From an uncultured Flavobacteriales bacterium (GTDB taxonomy: Bacteria > Bacteroidota > Bacteroidia > Flavobacteriales_G > Salibacteraceae): DNA of 64,000 bases. The notes under the pieces were generated by a model. It saw nothing but the letters and a program-made list of their open reading frames with translations. It had not been told where the DNA came from and made no database searches. The position numbers and the translations under genes were made by a program. Of the stretch, positions 19,835-28,427 are shown one piece after another. The DNA is taken from the NCBI GenBank assembly GCA_943788145.1, contig CALSPD010000007.1, positions 94,587 to 158,586 on the forward strand. Reading direction: 5' to 3'. Within the stretch, counting starts at the first letter, position 1; every line of letters begins with the position of its first letter.

Positions 19835-20662
19835 TTGGTGACCCTCAAAATGACCCGAATGACATCTTTATTCAAGACTACACTCCTTTTAGTTTTTGTG
19901 CTTTGCACGACTGTTTCTCTAGCCGGAAACATCGTACTGGAAGGAAATTATCAAGGGGAAAATTTATACATCAAAAATCCTTATGCTGGTACCGGTGTTG
20001 GATTTTGTGTTTTTGAGGTTACAGTAAACGGAAGCGTTACCACAGATGAATGGAACTCAAGCGCATTTGAAATTGATCTTTCTATTCACGATTTAGACTT
20101 GGGTGACCAAGTAGTAGTCGTAATTAAGCATAAAGATGACTGCCCTACTCCTAAGGTGCTCAATCCTGAGGTTTTAAACCCAAAAAGCACATTCAAAATT
20201 TCAAGCATTAGTGTCTCCAGCGATGGAACATTAAAATGGTCGGCTTCGGACGAAGCTGGTGTTTTGACCTTTGTTGTTGAGCAATATCGATGGAGCAAGT
20301 GGGTTTATGTTGGTGAAGTTGAAGGTGCGGGTCGAACAGGTGTTACTAATTCGTATTCCTTTAAGGTAACTCCACATTCTGGAGAGAATAAATTCAGAGT
20401 GAAACAACTTGATTACACTGGTGTGCCTAGGTATTCTCCAACTGCTAGCTATACGTCAAATGTTTCCACGGTAACTTGGGGACCAACGAAGGTTACAAGC
20501 AGCGTTGATTTCTCTGCTGACACTATGTATGAAGTGTACGACATTCACGGAAACATTGTCAAAAAGGGATATTCCAATAAAATTGACGCGACAAACTTGA
20601 AAAAAGGTCTTTATTACCTGAACTACGACAACTCAACTACGGAGTTCATGAAGAAAAACTAA
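19835..20662 (+). CDS. Secreted protein with T9SS type A sorting domain
   Basis: Up to 275 residues. The signal peptide is around MTSLFKTTLLLVFVL with cleavage near SLAG; the exact start among three nearby Met codons is uncertain, 19859 being the best placed. The middle is beta-rich with an FN3-like segment (TFVVEQYRWSKWVYVG). The C-terminus (YEVYDIHGNIVKKG...LKKGLYYLNY) has the features of a short type A sorting domain. Function unknown. A strong terminator follows at 20684. Confidence 0.78.
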   Translation: MVTLKMTRMTSLFKTTLLLVFVLCTTVSLAGNIVLEGNYQGENLYIKNPYAGTGVGFCVFEVTVNGSVTTDEWNSSAFEIDLSIHDLDLGDQVVVVIKHKDDCPTPKVLNPEVLNPKSTFKISSISVSSDGTLKWSASDEAGVLTFVVEQYRWSKWVYVGEVEGAGRTGVTNSYSFKVTPHSGENKFRVKQLDYTGVPRYSPTASYTSNVSTVTWGPTKVTSSVDFSADTMYEVYDIHGNIVKKGYSNKIDATNLKKGLYYLNYDNSTTEFMKKN

Positions 20663-20683
20663 TTCCATCTTTTGGAATTCATG

Positions 20684-20708
20684 AACCCCTCCAAGCGAGG
20701 GGTTTTTT
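20684..20708 (+). terminator. Rho-independent terminator
   Basis: AACCCCTC (20684-20691) pairs with GAGGGGTT (20697-20704) around a 5-base loop, followed by a T run to 20708. It ends the gene at 19835-20662. Confidence 0.9.
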
Positions 20709-20721
20709 ATTTCCCAACGTC

Positions 20722-21120
20722 ATGAAAAAAATCGAACATATTGGTATTGCTGTAAAAGACCTGAAGACAGCAAACATCACTTACAGCAAACTATTTAACG
20801 CGCCACCCTATAAACTCGAAACGGTAGAGTCTGAGGGAGTATCTACGTCATTTTTTCAAGTTGGAGACACCAAGATCGAATTGCTGGAAGCAACACATAG
20901 CGATAGCGCAATTGCCAAGTACATTGAAAAGAGAGGCGAAGGCATTCACCACATCGCGTATGATGTAGTTGATATTCATGTCGAACGAGCACGATTAATA
21001 AACGAAGGCTTTCAAGCCATAGGTGAAATTAAAAATGGGGCCGACAATAAACTCGTTTGCTTTTTTCACCCAAAATCGTCTCATGGCGTTTTAATTGAAC
21101 TTTGTCAAGAGCGGAGTTAG
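20722..21120 (+). CDS. mce: Methylmalonyl-CoA epimerase
   Basis: 132-residue VOC-superfamily enzyme that interconverts (R)- and (S)-methylmalonyl-CoA in propionate/succinate metabolism. It has the typical start KKIEHIGIAV (metal ligand His6), FFQVGDTKIELLE, GEGIHHIAYDV with a second metal His, and FFHPKSSHGVLIEL carrying the last ligand Glu. Length and order match the family. Its 3' end overlaps the convergent HAD gene by 30 bases. Confidence 0.93.
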   Translation: MKKIEHIGIAVKDLKTANITYSKLFNAPPYKLETVESEGVSTSFFQVGDTKIELLEATHSDSAIAKYIEKRGEGIHHIAYDVVDIHVERARLINEGFQAIGEIKNGADNKLVCFFHPKSSHGVLIELCQERS

Positions 21121-21729
21121 TTCCTGCTCTAGCGCATGAATCGATTTTAAATGCAGGGTTTGTAATCCCAGGGCATCAGCCGCTGCAATATGCTGAGGCA
21201 AATCATCAATAAAAAGTGTTGTTTCTGGGTTGAGGTTTTGCTCATCCAATATCAATTGGAAGGCATCGGTATTGGGTTTTCGCTTTCTTATTTCGTGCGA
21301 TAAATACGCCTTATGGAAACCATCGTGAATGCTATTCAATTGGTGCTTTCGCTTAAGAATTTGATTGAAATACTCCAGATGAATAGCGTTTGTATTACTC
21401 AGTAAAAAAGTGGGATATTGCTTTTTGAGTTCTATAAGAAAGCTAATTCGATTAGCTGGGAAATCCATAATAATAGCGTTCCAAGCCTGAGCAATTTGCT
21501 CCTTAGAAACAGATGGAATGAGAAGCTGTAACTCACTTAAAAACGCATCATTCGATAATTGGCCGGTCTCCATCTTATCAAACAATCCCGATTGCACGGA
21601 CTTATTATAATGCGCATCAAAATCGTTGATTCCGAGTGCCACAAATGCGTCAATGGTTCGCTGATAATCTACCTCGAGGATAACGCCTCCGAGATCAAAA
21701 ATGATGGCTTTAATTTCTCTTCTTTTCAT
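21091..21729 (-). CDS. HAD-superfamily subfamily IA hydrolase
   Basis: 212 residues. Motif I is IIFDLGGVI with nucleophile Asp12, motif II LLSNTNAIH, motif III lysine in RKRKPN, and motif IV FIDDLPQH. The DLGGV form (Gly in place of the second Asp) is the variant seen in YihX/alpha-D-glucose-1-phosphatase-like members. The substrate cannot be assigned; probably a small-molecule phosphatase. Convergent with mce, overlapping by 30 bases. Confidence 0.88.
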   Translation of the reverse strand: MKRREIKAIIFDLGGVILEVDYQRTIDAFVALGINDFDAHYNKSVQSGLFDKMETGQLSNDAFLSELQLLIPSVSKEQIAQAWNAIIMDFPANRISFLIELKKQYPTFLLSNTNAIHLEYFNQILKRKHQLNSIHDGFHKAYLSHEIRKRKPNTDAFQLILDEQNLNPETTLFIDDLPQHIAAADALGLQTLHLKSIHALEQELTPLLTKFN

Positions 21730-21864
21730 AAGGTGTTGGAAATGTACGAATGTTTAAATTCGCAGCCCTTTTTGAAATGAAGGTGACTTGGTTTTTCGGT
21801 AAACACGAATCAGATTAGCACTAATTTTCAAGAGGTTTGTTCTTAACACTTGGTCATATAGTTC

Positions 21865-21882
21865 TCCCGATAGTTATCGGGA
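21865..21882. repeat. Perfect palindrome TCCCGATA-GT-TATCGGGA
   Basis: An 8-bp inverted repeat with a 2-base centre lies 18 bp before the tRNA. It resembles the short palindromic repeats common between genes in many Bacteroidota genomes. No function is visible. Confidence 0.6.
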
Positions 21883-21900
21883 TGGTTAGAATGCCAAAAC

Positions 21901-21974
21901 GGTCCTATAGCTCAGTTGGTTAGAGCACCTGACTCATAATCAGGTGGTCCCTGGTTCGAGCCCAGGTGGGACCA
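21901..21974 (+). tRNA. tRNA with anticodon CAT (Met, or Ile2)
   Basis: Complete cloverleaf: acceptor GGTCCTA/TGGGACC, D stem GCTC/GAGC, anticodon arm CCTGA-CTCATAA-TCAGG with anticodon CAT, T arm CCTGG-TTCGAGC-CCAGG, discriminator A at 21974, CCA not encoded. The first pair G-C excludes initiator tRNA. Elongator Met is most likely, but a lysidine-modified Ile2 has the same anticodon. It marks the left edge of the AT-rich island. Confidence 0.93.
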
Positions 21975-21976
21975 CG

Positions 21977-22015
21977 AAAAAACCCTCATCGTTTTGATAG
22001 CGTTGGGGGTTTTTT
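21977..22015 (+). terminator. Rho-independent terminator after the tRNA
   Basis: AAAAAACCC pairs with GGGTTTTTT around a long loop, ending in a T run. It closes the tRNA transcript and lies at the chromosome/island junction. Confidence 0.75.
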
Positions 22016-22248
22016 ATTATGAGCCAGAGGTCGTCTTAATTTTATTGCAAGTGTTGGTACGACTAGGTTTCATGATTGTTTAAAAAACAATCAATCACCT
22101 TTTTGCTCCACCAACTTTCGCTAAAAACAGAGCCCAATAATCGTTCATAGTAGGCTCACGCATTATACGGCTCGAAAAGTACAAAAAACATCGTTTTGGA
22201 CAGTTTTCAGACAGTTATGAGACAGTTAATTTACCCTCAATGACGATG

Positions 22249-22696
22249 TCAGTTTGATGTATTACCCCTTAATATTTCAACCTGATGCTTGTGGACCATC
22301 TGCCTAGATATATTTAACAGTTCAGCTATACCAGAGTGACATTTCAGGCATAGTCTTCATTACCATTCTAATCTTATCCCTTGTCTTCAGTTTAGGATTT
22401 TCTCTAATCCTTACCATTCTAGCCGTGATTGATAGATATCGCTTCAGTTCACGGTAGTGTAAACTATCCTGTTTTGATTGTCTTTCAGACAGTTCTTTTC
22501 CGTAATTGTATGTCCAGTAATGAATTTCATGTAATGGTTTTCGATACTCAGCGTAGCAGTCGATACTATGTTTCTCCCATTTATTTCCCTTTAGACGATG
22601 CTCCCAGATGTAATTATGTCCGTTGTATCTTACCCTATGGTTCTTCTTCCTAGACAGCTTCTCCAGGTCGTCATCTGACCAACTTGTTCTTGACAT
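22249..22696 (-). pseudogene. Frameshifted DNA-binding (HTH) protein
   Basis: The first 119 residues (to PEM, 22336) read in one frame, which then stops at 22322. In the neighbouring frame the sequence continues as SGIAELLNISRQMVHKH, a good helix-turn-helix, and ends at 22249. A single-base loss near 22332 separates the two parts. The body is basic and Trp/Tyr-rich with no recognised family. Two stacked inverted repeats lie immediately upstream of its start and may be its operators. Probably an element-borne regulator now damaged. Confidence 0.6.
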
Positions 22697-22725
22697 TATA
22701 AGTGAATTTTAAGCGTTCACTTATA
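22697..22725. promoter_or_regulatory. 10-bp inverted repeat abutting the HTH gene start
   Basis: TATAAGTGAA (22697-22706) and TTCACTTATA (22716-22725) form a perfect inverted repeat with a 9-base spacer, immediately before the ATG at 22696 (minus strand). It is a likely operator or 5' hairpin for the HTH gene. Inference from position and symmetry only. Confidence 0.55.
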
Positions 22726-22734
22726 TAATTACCT

Positions 22735-22765
22735 GGTTTACAAGAAATTTGTGAAGGTGTAAACC
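22735..22765. promoter_or_regulatory. Second inverted repeat upstream of the HTH gene
   Basis: GGTTTACA (22735-22742) and TGTAAACC (22758-22765) are perfect 8-bp arms around a 15-base spacer, 9 bp beyond the first inverted repeat. Position suggests a promoter or operator element. Confidence 0.45.
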
Positions 22766-22913
22766 TTTTTCATGTTAACTCACTGAATATCAATAAAATA
22801 AATTTAAAAATAATGTGCCTTATAGATATACATATCTAAGTTTATTTATCTCTTCGAGATGGTTACAGTGATTACATGTAATGAGATGTATTGAGTAAAG
22901 ACTATTGTCACCT

Positions 22914-22976
22914 ATAACACCCCTTACTACCACATATCTGGGTTAACAAATACTACCCTTTACTGCATTGAAAGAA
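22914..22976. repeat. 63-bp exact direct repeat, copy 1
   Basis: Identical base for base to 34128-34190, in the same orientation, 11.2 kb apart. It contains no reading frame of note. It may mark a past recombination or insertion joint. Confidence 0.92.
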
Positions 22977-23130
22977 ATAGGATTCCACCCTATGGTTATG
23001 TTATACAGCTTAGCCTTATCTGCTGTACTATCTCATGAGGTTTCTTCAGTCAGGGTTTATTTTTTTTCTTTTAAAAAAATTGAAGACCAACATGTTAAGG
23101 TGACTATGCTATATGTTGAATCTCTAAAGG

Positions 23131-23256
23131 TTTGATTCTTATTTCAATTAACTCTACACCAAAGTATTGTGAAGACGGTGCTATATACCCAGATATGGGG
23201 TTATACTATCCCTGGAAATCATATCGAAGACAGAAAACGGGTTTAAATAACACCTA
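23131..23256 (+). repeat. Dispersed island repeat, copy 1 (5' part)
   Basis: Matches the other copies through the landmarks TGTGAAGACGGTGCTATA, GGGGTTATACTAT and AAACGGGTTTAAATAAC. It lacks the 3' part (CCACCCCCTGAGGTGATT) present in other copies. Confidence 0.75.
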
Positions 23257-23369
23257 TGATGTATGCAATTGCAATACAAATGCAATGCAGTCGCATTACG
23301 CTCGAATTATTAAAACCTAAAGGTGGGGGAACATAATTCCTATATTGAAAAATAAACTATCTTTAAGTT

Positions 23370-23966
23370 ATGAAATCATCCCTTACTGCCGTCATAATCC
23401 TATTCAGTGTGATTATCACAAGTTGCACGTCTTACACTCCGTCAATGCTGAGCGTTGAAAAAAGTCCTAACTCAGTTCTTCTTAAGAGAATGGAAATAGT
23501 CTCGAAAGGCAATTTCGCTTCAGTAACCGAAAAAACCATAACAACTCAGGCTCCAGATTATACAATTTTCCAACGTAATTTGGAAGATAATTGGATGGAA
23601 AATTCAAAAAAAAGTTTTGGGGAAATTGAATTGGTTTTGGTTGGAGAAGGTTACCCAAAGAGAGCGTTGATATGGCCCGCCTTAGCTGGTTTCACCCTTG
23701 GGGGTTCAATTTTAATAGGATTGCCATATCAACATACTCGAAAGTACTTCTTGGAGTATCGAGTAGATATTTTTGATGTTACTGGCAAAAAAGTCAAGTC
23801 TTACAACTACATATCGAATAAAAAGTTTGCTATGGCTTTATATTATGGACAAGACCTACAGTCTTACAAGATATCCGTGATTCATGATATAATGTCTCAA
23901 ATATCAGAAGACCTTTTGCGTGATGCTGCCAACATTAACGATGAACTTATTGACGCCATTGAATAA
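23370..23966 (+). CDS. Hypothetical lipoprotein
   Basis: 198 residues with a lipoprotein signal (MKSSLTAVIILFSVIITSC, lipobox ITSC). One further hydrophobic segment (WPALAGFTLGGSILIGLP, about 111-128) suggests membrane association. No family recognised. Island cargo. The short SHOCT-domain reading frame 73 bp downstream on the same strand may be a remnant of a related gene. Confidence 0.7.
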   Translation: MKSSLTAVIILFSVIITSCTSYTPSMLSVEKSPNSVLLKRMEIVSKGNFASVTEKTITTQAPDYTIFQRNLEDNWMENSKKSFGEIELVLVGEGYPKRALIWPALAGFTLGGSILIGLPYQHTRKYFLEYRVDIFDVTGKKVKSYNYISNKKFAMALYYGQDLQSYKISVIHDIMSQISEDLLRDAANINDELIDAIE

Positions 23967-24039
23967 GTTTATCTCGAACTCTTCATATTGTCGGTATGCG
24001 AGCTAATGTAGGAAAGCAGCAGATGACCTGGTAAAAAAC

Positions 24040-24288
24040 ATGGGAGGAGCGCAATACGCTGACATTTCCCTAGATAAAGTAGGAGCCGCTTATGGGTCAT
24101 ACGCACAGGTCAGACTAACCATTGTCGTTCAAGATTATATGCAACAACCTGTGCTAAAAAGAGGAGAGGACAAAGAAAATGCGATTGAAAAAATCAAAGA
24201 GTTGAACTCTTTAAAGGAGCAAGGAATAATTTCAGAAGAGGAGTACTATAAAGCCGCTGCACCATATAAAGCTATCATTCTCAAATAG
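24040..24288 (+). pseudogene. Truncated protein with C-terminal SHOCT domain
   Basis: 82 codons. The last ~35 residues (IEKIKELNSLKEQGIISEEEY) match the SHOCT domain, a short helical oligomerisation module found at the ends of bacterial proteins. The frame is open upstream only to a stop near 24010, and the sequence before the first ATG still reads like coding (AADDLVKN), so the 5' part has probably been lost. Confidence 0.6.
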
Positions 24289-24326
24289 GCCACGAATCTG
24301 GATTAGGACAGGAAACCGATTTAGAA

Positions 24327-24478
24327 CAACCCACCCCCTGAGGTGATTTGAAGTCTTAGGTTTTAGGGTTCAGGTTTTAGTTAGTTTAAGAAGAGTATTT
24401 GAGGTTTTACCCACCCTATTTGTACATTATTTGTACCCTGTACAGCTAACTATTTCATTACCAGACTTAGTTACTTTT
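24327..24478 (+). repeat. 152-bp direct repeat, left copy (probable att region of the inner element)
   Basis: Aligns without gaps to 38461-38612, about 8 mismatches in 152 bases. Its first ~70 bases are the 3' part of the dispersed island repeat (CCACCCCCTGAGGTGATT). The rest, containing two TTTGTAC motifs (24419, 24430) and CTGTACAGCTAACTATT, occurs only in these two copies. The integrase gene starts 246 bp to the right. Position and pairing suggest attL/attR of a roughly 14.3 kb integrative element; the crossover point is not resolved. Confidence 0.75.
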
Positions 24479-24615
24479 AATCTCGGAAAGTAACCACCGA
24501 TAAATAAAGGAATACAAAACCACTACTAAACGACCTGTAACCCCTTCTATTGTTGTTAATAGATGTGCAAAACTCTATTTTTACTTTGTGATGATATTCT
24601 CTTATTATGTACATA

Positions 24616-24654
24616 TTTGTACCTTATTTGTACCTCAAGATTTCGAGGTACAAA
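24616..24654. promoter_or_regulatory. TTTGTACC iterons and perfect inverted repeat before the integrase gene
   Basis: TTTGTACC at 24616-24623 is followed by TTTGTACCTC (24627-24636) and its inverse GAGGTACAAA (24645-24654), 70 bp before the integrase ATG. The same octamer occurs twice in each flanking 152-bp repeat. Likely arm-type binding sites for the integrase or an excision factor, or an operator controlling int. Inference. Confidence 0.6.
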
Positions 24655-24723
24655 TAATGAAGAGTTAATGCTTGTCAGAAATATTCTCTGAAAGCCCGAC
24701 TTTGAGTAAAGAATATCAAAACG

Positions 24724-25893
24724 ATGGCAATTGTAAAAGTTACGCTTAGAGAAAAGAAAATCAGTCAAGGGCGCAAGAGTTTGTACCTCGACTTTTATCC
24801 AGCTATACCAAACCCAGAAACGGGCGAACCAACACGCAGGGAGTTTTTAGGGCTGTACATTCTCGAGAAACCTAAAACACCGTTTGATAAACAACACATT
24901 AATGAAACTCTTAAAATAGGCGAGAGTATACGTCAAAAGCGTGAAAACTTCCTAAACAAGCCTGAAATCTACAGCCAATACGAAAAGAGCCCAACTCAGG
25001 TTAAAGGAGTTAGGTGAACAATGTTTTATTGAATACTTCACAGAGTTTAGCTAACAAACGCAAAGCCAGCAATCACGACAACTGGATTTCGGCACTCAGA
25101 TACCTGGATAACTTTACAAATGGCAATTTGAAGTTTGCCGACCTCAACCAAAAGTTTTTAGAGGACTTCAAAGAATATCTGCTTACTACCAAGAGCAATA
25201 GGAGCAACAAAACCACCCTTTCACAAAATTCAGCCGTTTCTTATTTCAACAAGGTTAAAGCTGCGCTGAAAGCAAGCCTACAAAGACGGGATTTTGCAAT
25301 CCGACCTAAACGCCAGAGTAAAGCCCATACAATCAGCCGAAACAAGGCGTGAATACTTAACCATTGACGAACTCAATAAACTCGTAAAAAAGGATTGTAA
25401 CAACCCTTTAATGAAACGTGCTGCCCTGTTTTCAGCACTTACAGGATTGAGGTTTTCAGATATTCAAAAAATGGTTTGGGGTGAGCTGGAGTGGGTAAAG
25501 GAGCAAGGGTATTTCCTGAACTTCAACCAAAAAAAAACCAAAGGCGTGGAGGTATTACCAATTTCTGAGCAGGCATACCTATTTACAGAAGGCCCAGACA
25601 ATCCAAAGGATATGCCACAGGATAAACGCGTATTTGAGGGGCTTAAGTATTCAGCATACCATAATAAGCACCTATTTCAGTGGATTGGAGCAGCTGGGAT
25701 AACAAAGGATATTACCTTCCATTGCTTCAGACATACCTATGCCACATTGCAACTGCATGGCGGCACAGACATTTACACCGTTTCCAAAATGTTAGGACAT
25801 AAAGACCTGAAAACAACTCAGATTTACGCCAAAATAGTTGATGAAGTAAACGAACAGCAACAAGCAGAATTAAGCTGGATATGTAAACGGTAA
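24724..25893 (+). pseudogene. Tyrosine-recombinase integrase with three frameshifts
   Basis: Phage-type integrase of the Bacteroidota tyrosine recombinase family, about 389 codons. The N-terminal arm-binding domain reads in one frame to about 24990, then ELGEQCFIEYF in a second frame to about 25046, LANKRKASNHDNW and the core-binding domain in a third to about 25270, and the catalytic domain back in the first frame. Catalytic residues are visible: GLRFSD (Arg), HCFRH (His/Arg), LGHKDLKTTQIY (His, Tyr). Each break is explained by one extra base at or beside a short homopolymer (CCC, TTT, AAA). Inactive as it stands, unless these are sequencing errors. Confidence 0.88.
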
Positions 25894-25916
25894 AGAATTT
25901 TAAAGCACACAAGAAA

Positions 25917-26840
25917 ATGGAACACTTAGGGAACAAGAGTCTTTTTACCTCACACTTTGTTTTGGGTGGCACAGAGGTTAATCGGAAATTCACAAAAACC
26001 AAAACAGATGTGCTTGAAGCTCTGCACAAGTGGCTGAATTTTAAGGATAATGACCAGGGAATGGAAAACTATAGTTCGATGAGAACGAGGTCTGTAGATT
26101 TTCTTGAGATTATAGAGCTTGAAACGTTTAAAGAAATAACCCAGGAGCTACATCGGTCGTATTGTTTAGAGTATCCCTACTCTAGTCGGAAAGATTTCTT
26201 AGAACATGTATTTGAGTATACAATTCATGATTTAAAACGGTTTTTGGAACTGGATTTAATTTGTCATGGAGAGGTGCTAAATGACAAGACATATTGCTTT
26301 TACAGCCATTTTATTGACGATGCCAAGCAGTTCAAAGATTTCGCAATTAGTGGCGAGAAGGAGATAGAATACTATCAGCAATATTATAGGGCGGTATTGT
26401 ATTATTTAAAATCTTTTGAAGAAGAAGAAGAAACAACCATAGCGCCTCCTACAAGTAAAAATCAGCCACCTGAACTGGAAACCCCTACAACGTTTGATGA
26501 ATTATTCCACCATAGTGATTTGGTTGCGCCTTGTCTTGACATTTTAAAAGAAATTGAACCACCTTTGATTGATACTGAAAACAACTACATAGGCGGATTA
26601 AAGGGGGCATTTTGTATTTGGGTTGATGAAATGCAAAGACAAGGAATAGTGAAATACCAATCAGATAGAAAGGTTTATGCTTCTTTGATTCCACAAAAAA
26701 TAAATGGGTTTTCTATTGATGAAAGTATGTTTGGCAAACACCATAATAAGGCCGAAAACAACTACAGAACAGACATTAAAACAAAGGTTTCAGCAATTAA
26801 GCTTTCCCAAAATTCCCATAAAGGAAAACTGGGAAAATAG
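25917..26840 (+). CDS. Unknown protein of the integrative element
   Basis: 307 residues, starting 23 bp after the integrase. No family recognised. It is acidic in the middle (EEEEE near residue 170) with a Pro-rich linker, then a C-terminal part (about 190-290) including GAFCIWVDEMQRQGIVKY that could form a winged-helix-like fold. Position between integrase and HTH protein is common for accessory integration or regulatory genes in elements of this phylum, but no function is assigned. Confidence 0.65.
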   Translation: MEHLGNKSLFTSHFVLGGTEVNRKFTKTKTDVLEALHKWLNFKDNDQGMENYSSMRTRSVDFLEIIELETFKEITQELHRSYCLEYPYSSRKDFLEHVFEYTIHDLKRFLELDLICHGEVLNDKTYCFYSHFIDDAKQFKDFAISGEKEIEYYQQYYRAVLYYLKSFEEEEETTIAPPTSKNQPPELETPTTFDELFHHSDLVAPCLDILKEIEPPLIDTENNYIGGLKGAFCIWVDEMQRQGIVKYQSDRKVYASLIPQKINGFSIDESMFGKHHNKAENNYRTDIKTKVSAIKLSQNSHKGKLGK

Positions 26841-26883
26841 GGCAAGTATATAGCGGTTTGTTCGTGTCAAATTTAATTTTGAT

Positions 26884-27243
26884 ATGGACAGAACAGTATT
26901 TATTTCCCTACCGATTGACGACCTACAAACGTTAATTATTGATTGTGTTAATTTCTGTTTAACAAGCAATAAACAAGAACAAACACTCTCCGAATCCTCT
27001 GAAGAATGGCTTGACCTCAACGGCCTTCTTAAGTATGACCCTGAAAGGCGCAGTAAACCCACTTGGTACAGTAAGATTTCACGGAATGAAGTGCCACACT
27101 ATAAACGTGGCAAAAAGCTCTATTTCCTGAAATCTGAAATAGATGAATGGCTAAAGCAAGGAAAATGCAAGTCAAACGCTGAAATTGAGCAGGAAGCCCA
27201 AGTGTATTTGTTGAACAACAAAAAAGGGTTGAGCAATGGATAA
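26884..27243 (+). CDS. Helix-turn-helix protein, excisionase-like
   Basis: 119 residues. The central part (WLDLNGLLKYDPERRSKPT, then HYKRGKKLYFLKSEIDEWL) is the HTH_17/MerR-like DNA-binding fold found in excisionases and element regulators, with the typical KRG..YF..EID.WL end. The N-terminal 40 residues are unrelated. Likely directs excision or regulates the replication genes. Its stop overlaps the next gene by 8 bases, implying translational coupling. Confidence 0.78.
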   Translation: MDRTVFISLPIDDLQTLIIDCVNFCLTSNKQEQTLSESSEEWLDLNGLLKYDPERRSKPTWYSKISRNEVPHYKRGKKLYFLKSEIDEWLKQGKCKSNAEIEQEAQVYLLNNKKGLSNG

Positions 27244-28366
27244 TCAAACAAACAACCTCAACAATACATCTCGACATAAGGGAACGCAAAATGATGCAGA
27301 GCCAATAGAGATAAACCCTCAATTTTCTGACTTAGAGCAACCTGAGACGTTCTTAAACCACGTTAAAGACATTCAAAATATATCTGAATCGGAAAAGAAG
27401 AACAAGGGGCTTCTCAAAATAAAAACAGCCAACGAATGGTTGATTGAGGCTAAAGCCACACCAATACCTGAAATGCTCTTTAGTGAATTTTGGCACGAAA
27501 ATGAAATATGCATCTTGTTTGCAGATAGCAATCTGGGGAAGTCAATTTTAGCCGTGCAAATAGCTGATAGCATAAGTAAAGGCAAACAAATTCCAGGGTT
27601 TAAACTGGAAGCACAAAAGCAGCCTGTTTTATATTACGACTTTGAGCTTTCACCCAAGCAATTTGAGTCAAGGTGTTCTGTAAAAAGCCAAAGTCAAAAG
27701 GTGTTTGAAAATCATTATTCATTTGATGATAACTTCAAACGAATTGAAATAAACCCTGACTTTGAACTCTCCAAGGGTATCGACTTTGAAAATCTCTTAA
27801 TTCAATCTATTGAGCAAAGCATAATTGAAACAAATGCGAAAGTTTTAATCATTGATAATATTACATACCTCAAGACTGAAATGGAGCAATCAAAGAACGC
27901 CTTGCCATTAATTCAGCATCTGAAATCATTGAAAAGTAAATATGGGCTTTCAATACTAGCCCTTGCACACACCCCAAAACGTGATTTAACTCGCCCAATT
28001 TCTCAAAATGATTTACAGGGCAGTAAAGCGATATTCAACTTTATTGACAGTTGCTTCGCAATAGGTCAAAGCACTACGAATAAAGATATACGGTACATCA
28101 AGCAGATTAAAGAGCGAGAGACAGCAAAAATCTATGACAGTGATAATGTCATAGTATGTCGGCTGGATAAGCCACACAACTTGATTGGCTTTGAGTTTAT
28201 AGGCTTTGGAGCAGAATGGGAACACTTAAGACAGGTTACTGAAACAGACCGTGGAATTATGATTGAAAAAGTTAAAGATTTGAGTGAAAAAGGAGACAAG
28301 CAAAGGGCAATAGCAGAAGAGTTGGGTATTGCAGTTGGAACAGTCAATAAGTATCTAAAAATGTGA
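27236..28366 (+). CDS. RepA-like AAA ATPase (AAA_25) with C-terminal HTH
   Basis: 376 residues. RecA/RepA-type ATPase: Walker A ADSNLGKS near residue 101, Walker B VLIIDNITYL near residue 205, and sensor region LALAHTPKRD. RepA hexameric helicases of this class unwind plasmid origins. The last ~35 residues (KGDKQRAIAEELGIAVGTVN) form a helix-turn-helix, an unusual addition that could bind the hairpin just downstream (28371-28411). Coupled to the HTH gene upstream and followed by a primase-like gene, so this looks like the element's replication module. Confidence 0.82.
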   Translation: MDNQTNNLNNTSRHKGTQNDAEPIEINPQFSDLEQPETFLNHVKDIQNISESEKKNKGLLKIKTANEWLIEAKATPIPEMLFSEFWHENEICILFADSNLGKSILAVQIADSISKGKQIPGFKLEAQKQPVLYYDFELSPKQFESRCSVKSQSQKVFENHYSFDDNFKRIEINPDFELSKGIDFENLLIQSIEQSIIETNAKVLIIDNITYLKTEMEQSKNALPLIQHLKSLKSKYGLSILALAHTPKRDLTRPISQNDLQGSKAIFNFIDSCFAIGQSTTNKDIRYIKQIKERETAKIYDSDNVIVCRLDKPHNLIGFEFIGFGAEWEHLRQVTETDRGIMIEKVKDLSEKGDKQRAIAEELGIAVGTVNKYLKM

Positions 28367-28370
28367 CAGC

Positions 28371-28411
28371 GTTCACGGTGTTCACACCCTAGGACCGTGA
28401 ACACCGTGAAC
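28371..28411. other. 15-bp perfect inverted repeat between helicase and primase genes (candidate origin)
   Basis: GTTCACGGTGTTCAC (28371-28385) and its exact complement GTGAACACCGTGAAC (28397-28411) surround an 11-base loop. Each arm is itself two copies of GTTCAC separated by GGT. No T run follows, so it is not a typical terminator. Lying between the helicase and primase genes, it resembles the primase-recognised hairpins (ssi) of RepA/RepB' plasmids such as RSF1010. Origin function is inference. Confidence 0.6.
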
Positions 28412-28427
28412 ATCAATACGAGTAAAA

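Larger units (their letters stand above)
22766..23369. other. Intergenic stretch with repeats only
   Basis: No convincing gene is seen. The stretch contains one copy of the 63-bp direct repeat (22914-22976) and one copy of the dispersed island repeat (23131-23256). The remainder is AT-rich sequence without recognisable structure. Confidence 0.6.

Noticed and set aside
23132-23320. 62-codon gene at 23132
   Set aside because: It lies within a dispersed repeat copy, has no family features, and other copies do not keep the frame.
24724-25893. Programmed frameshifting in the integrase
   Set aside because: Three separate shifts without slippery heptamers or downstream structures; ordinary indels or sequencing errors explain them better.
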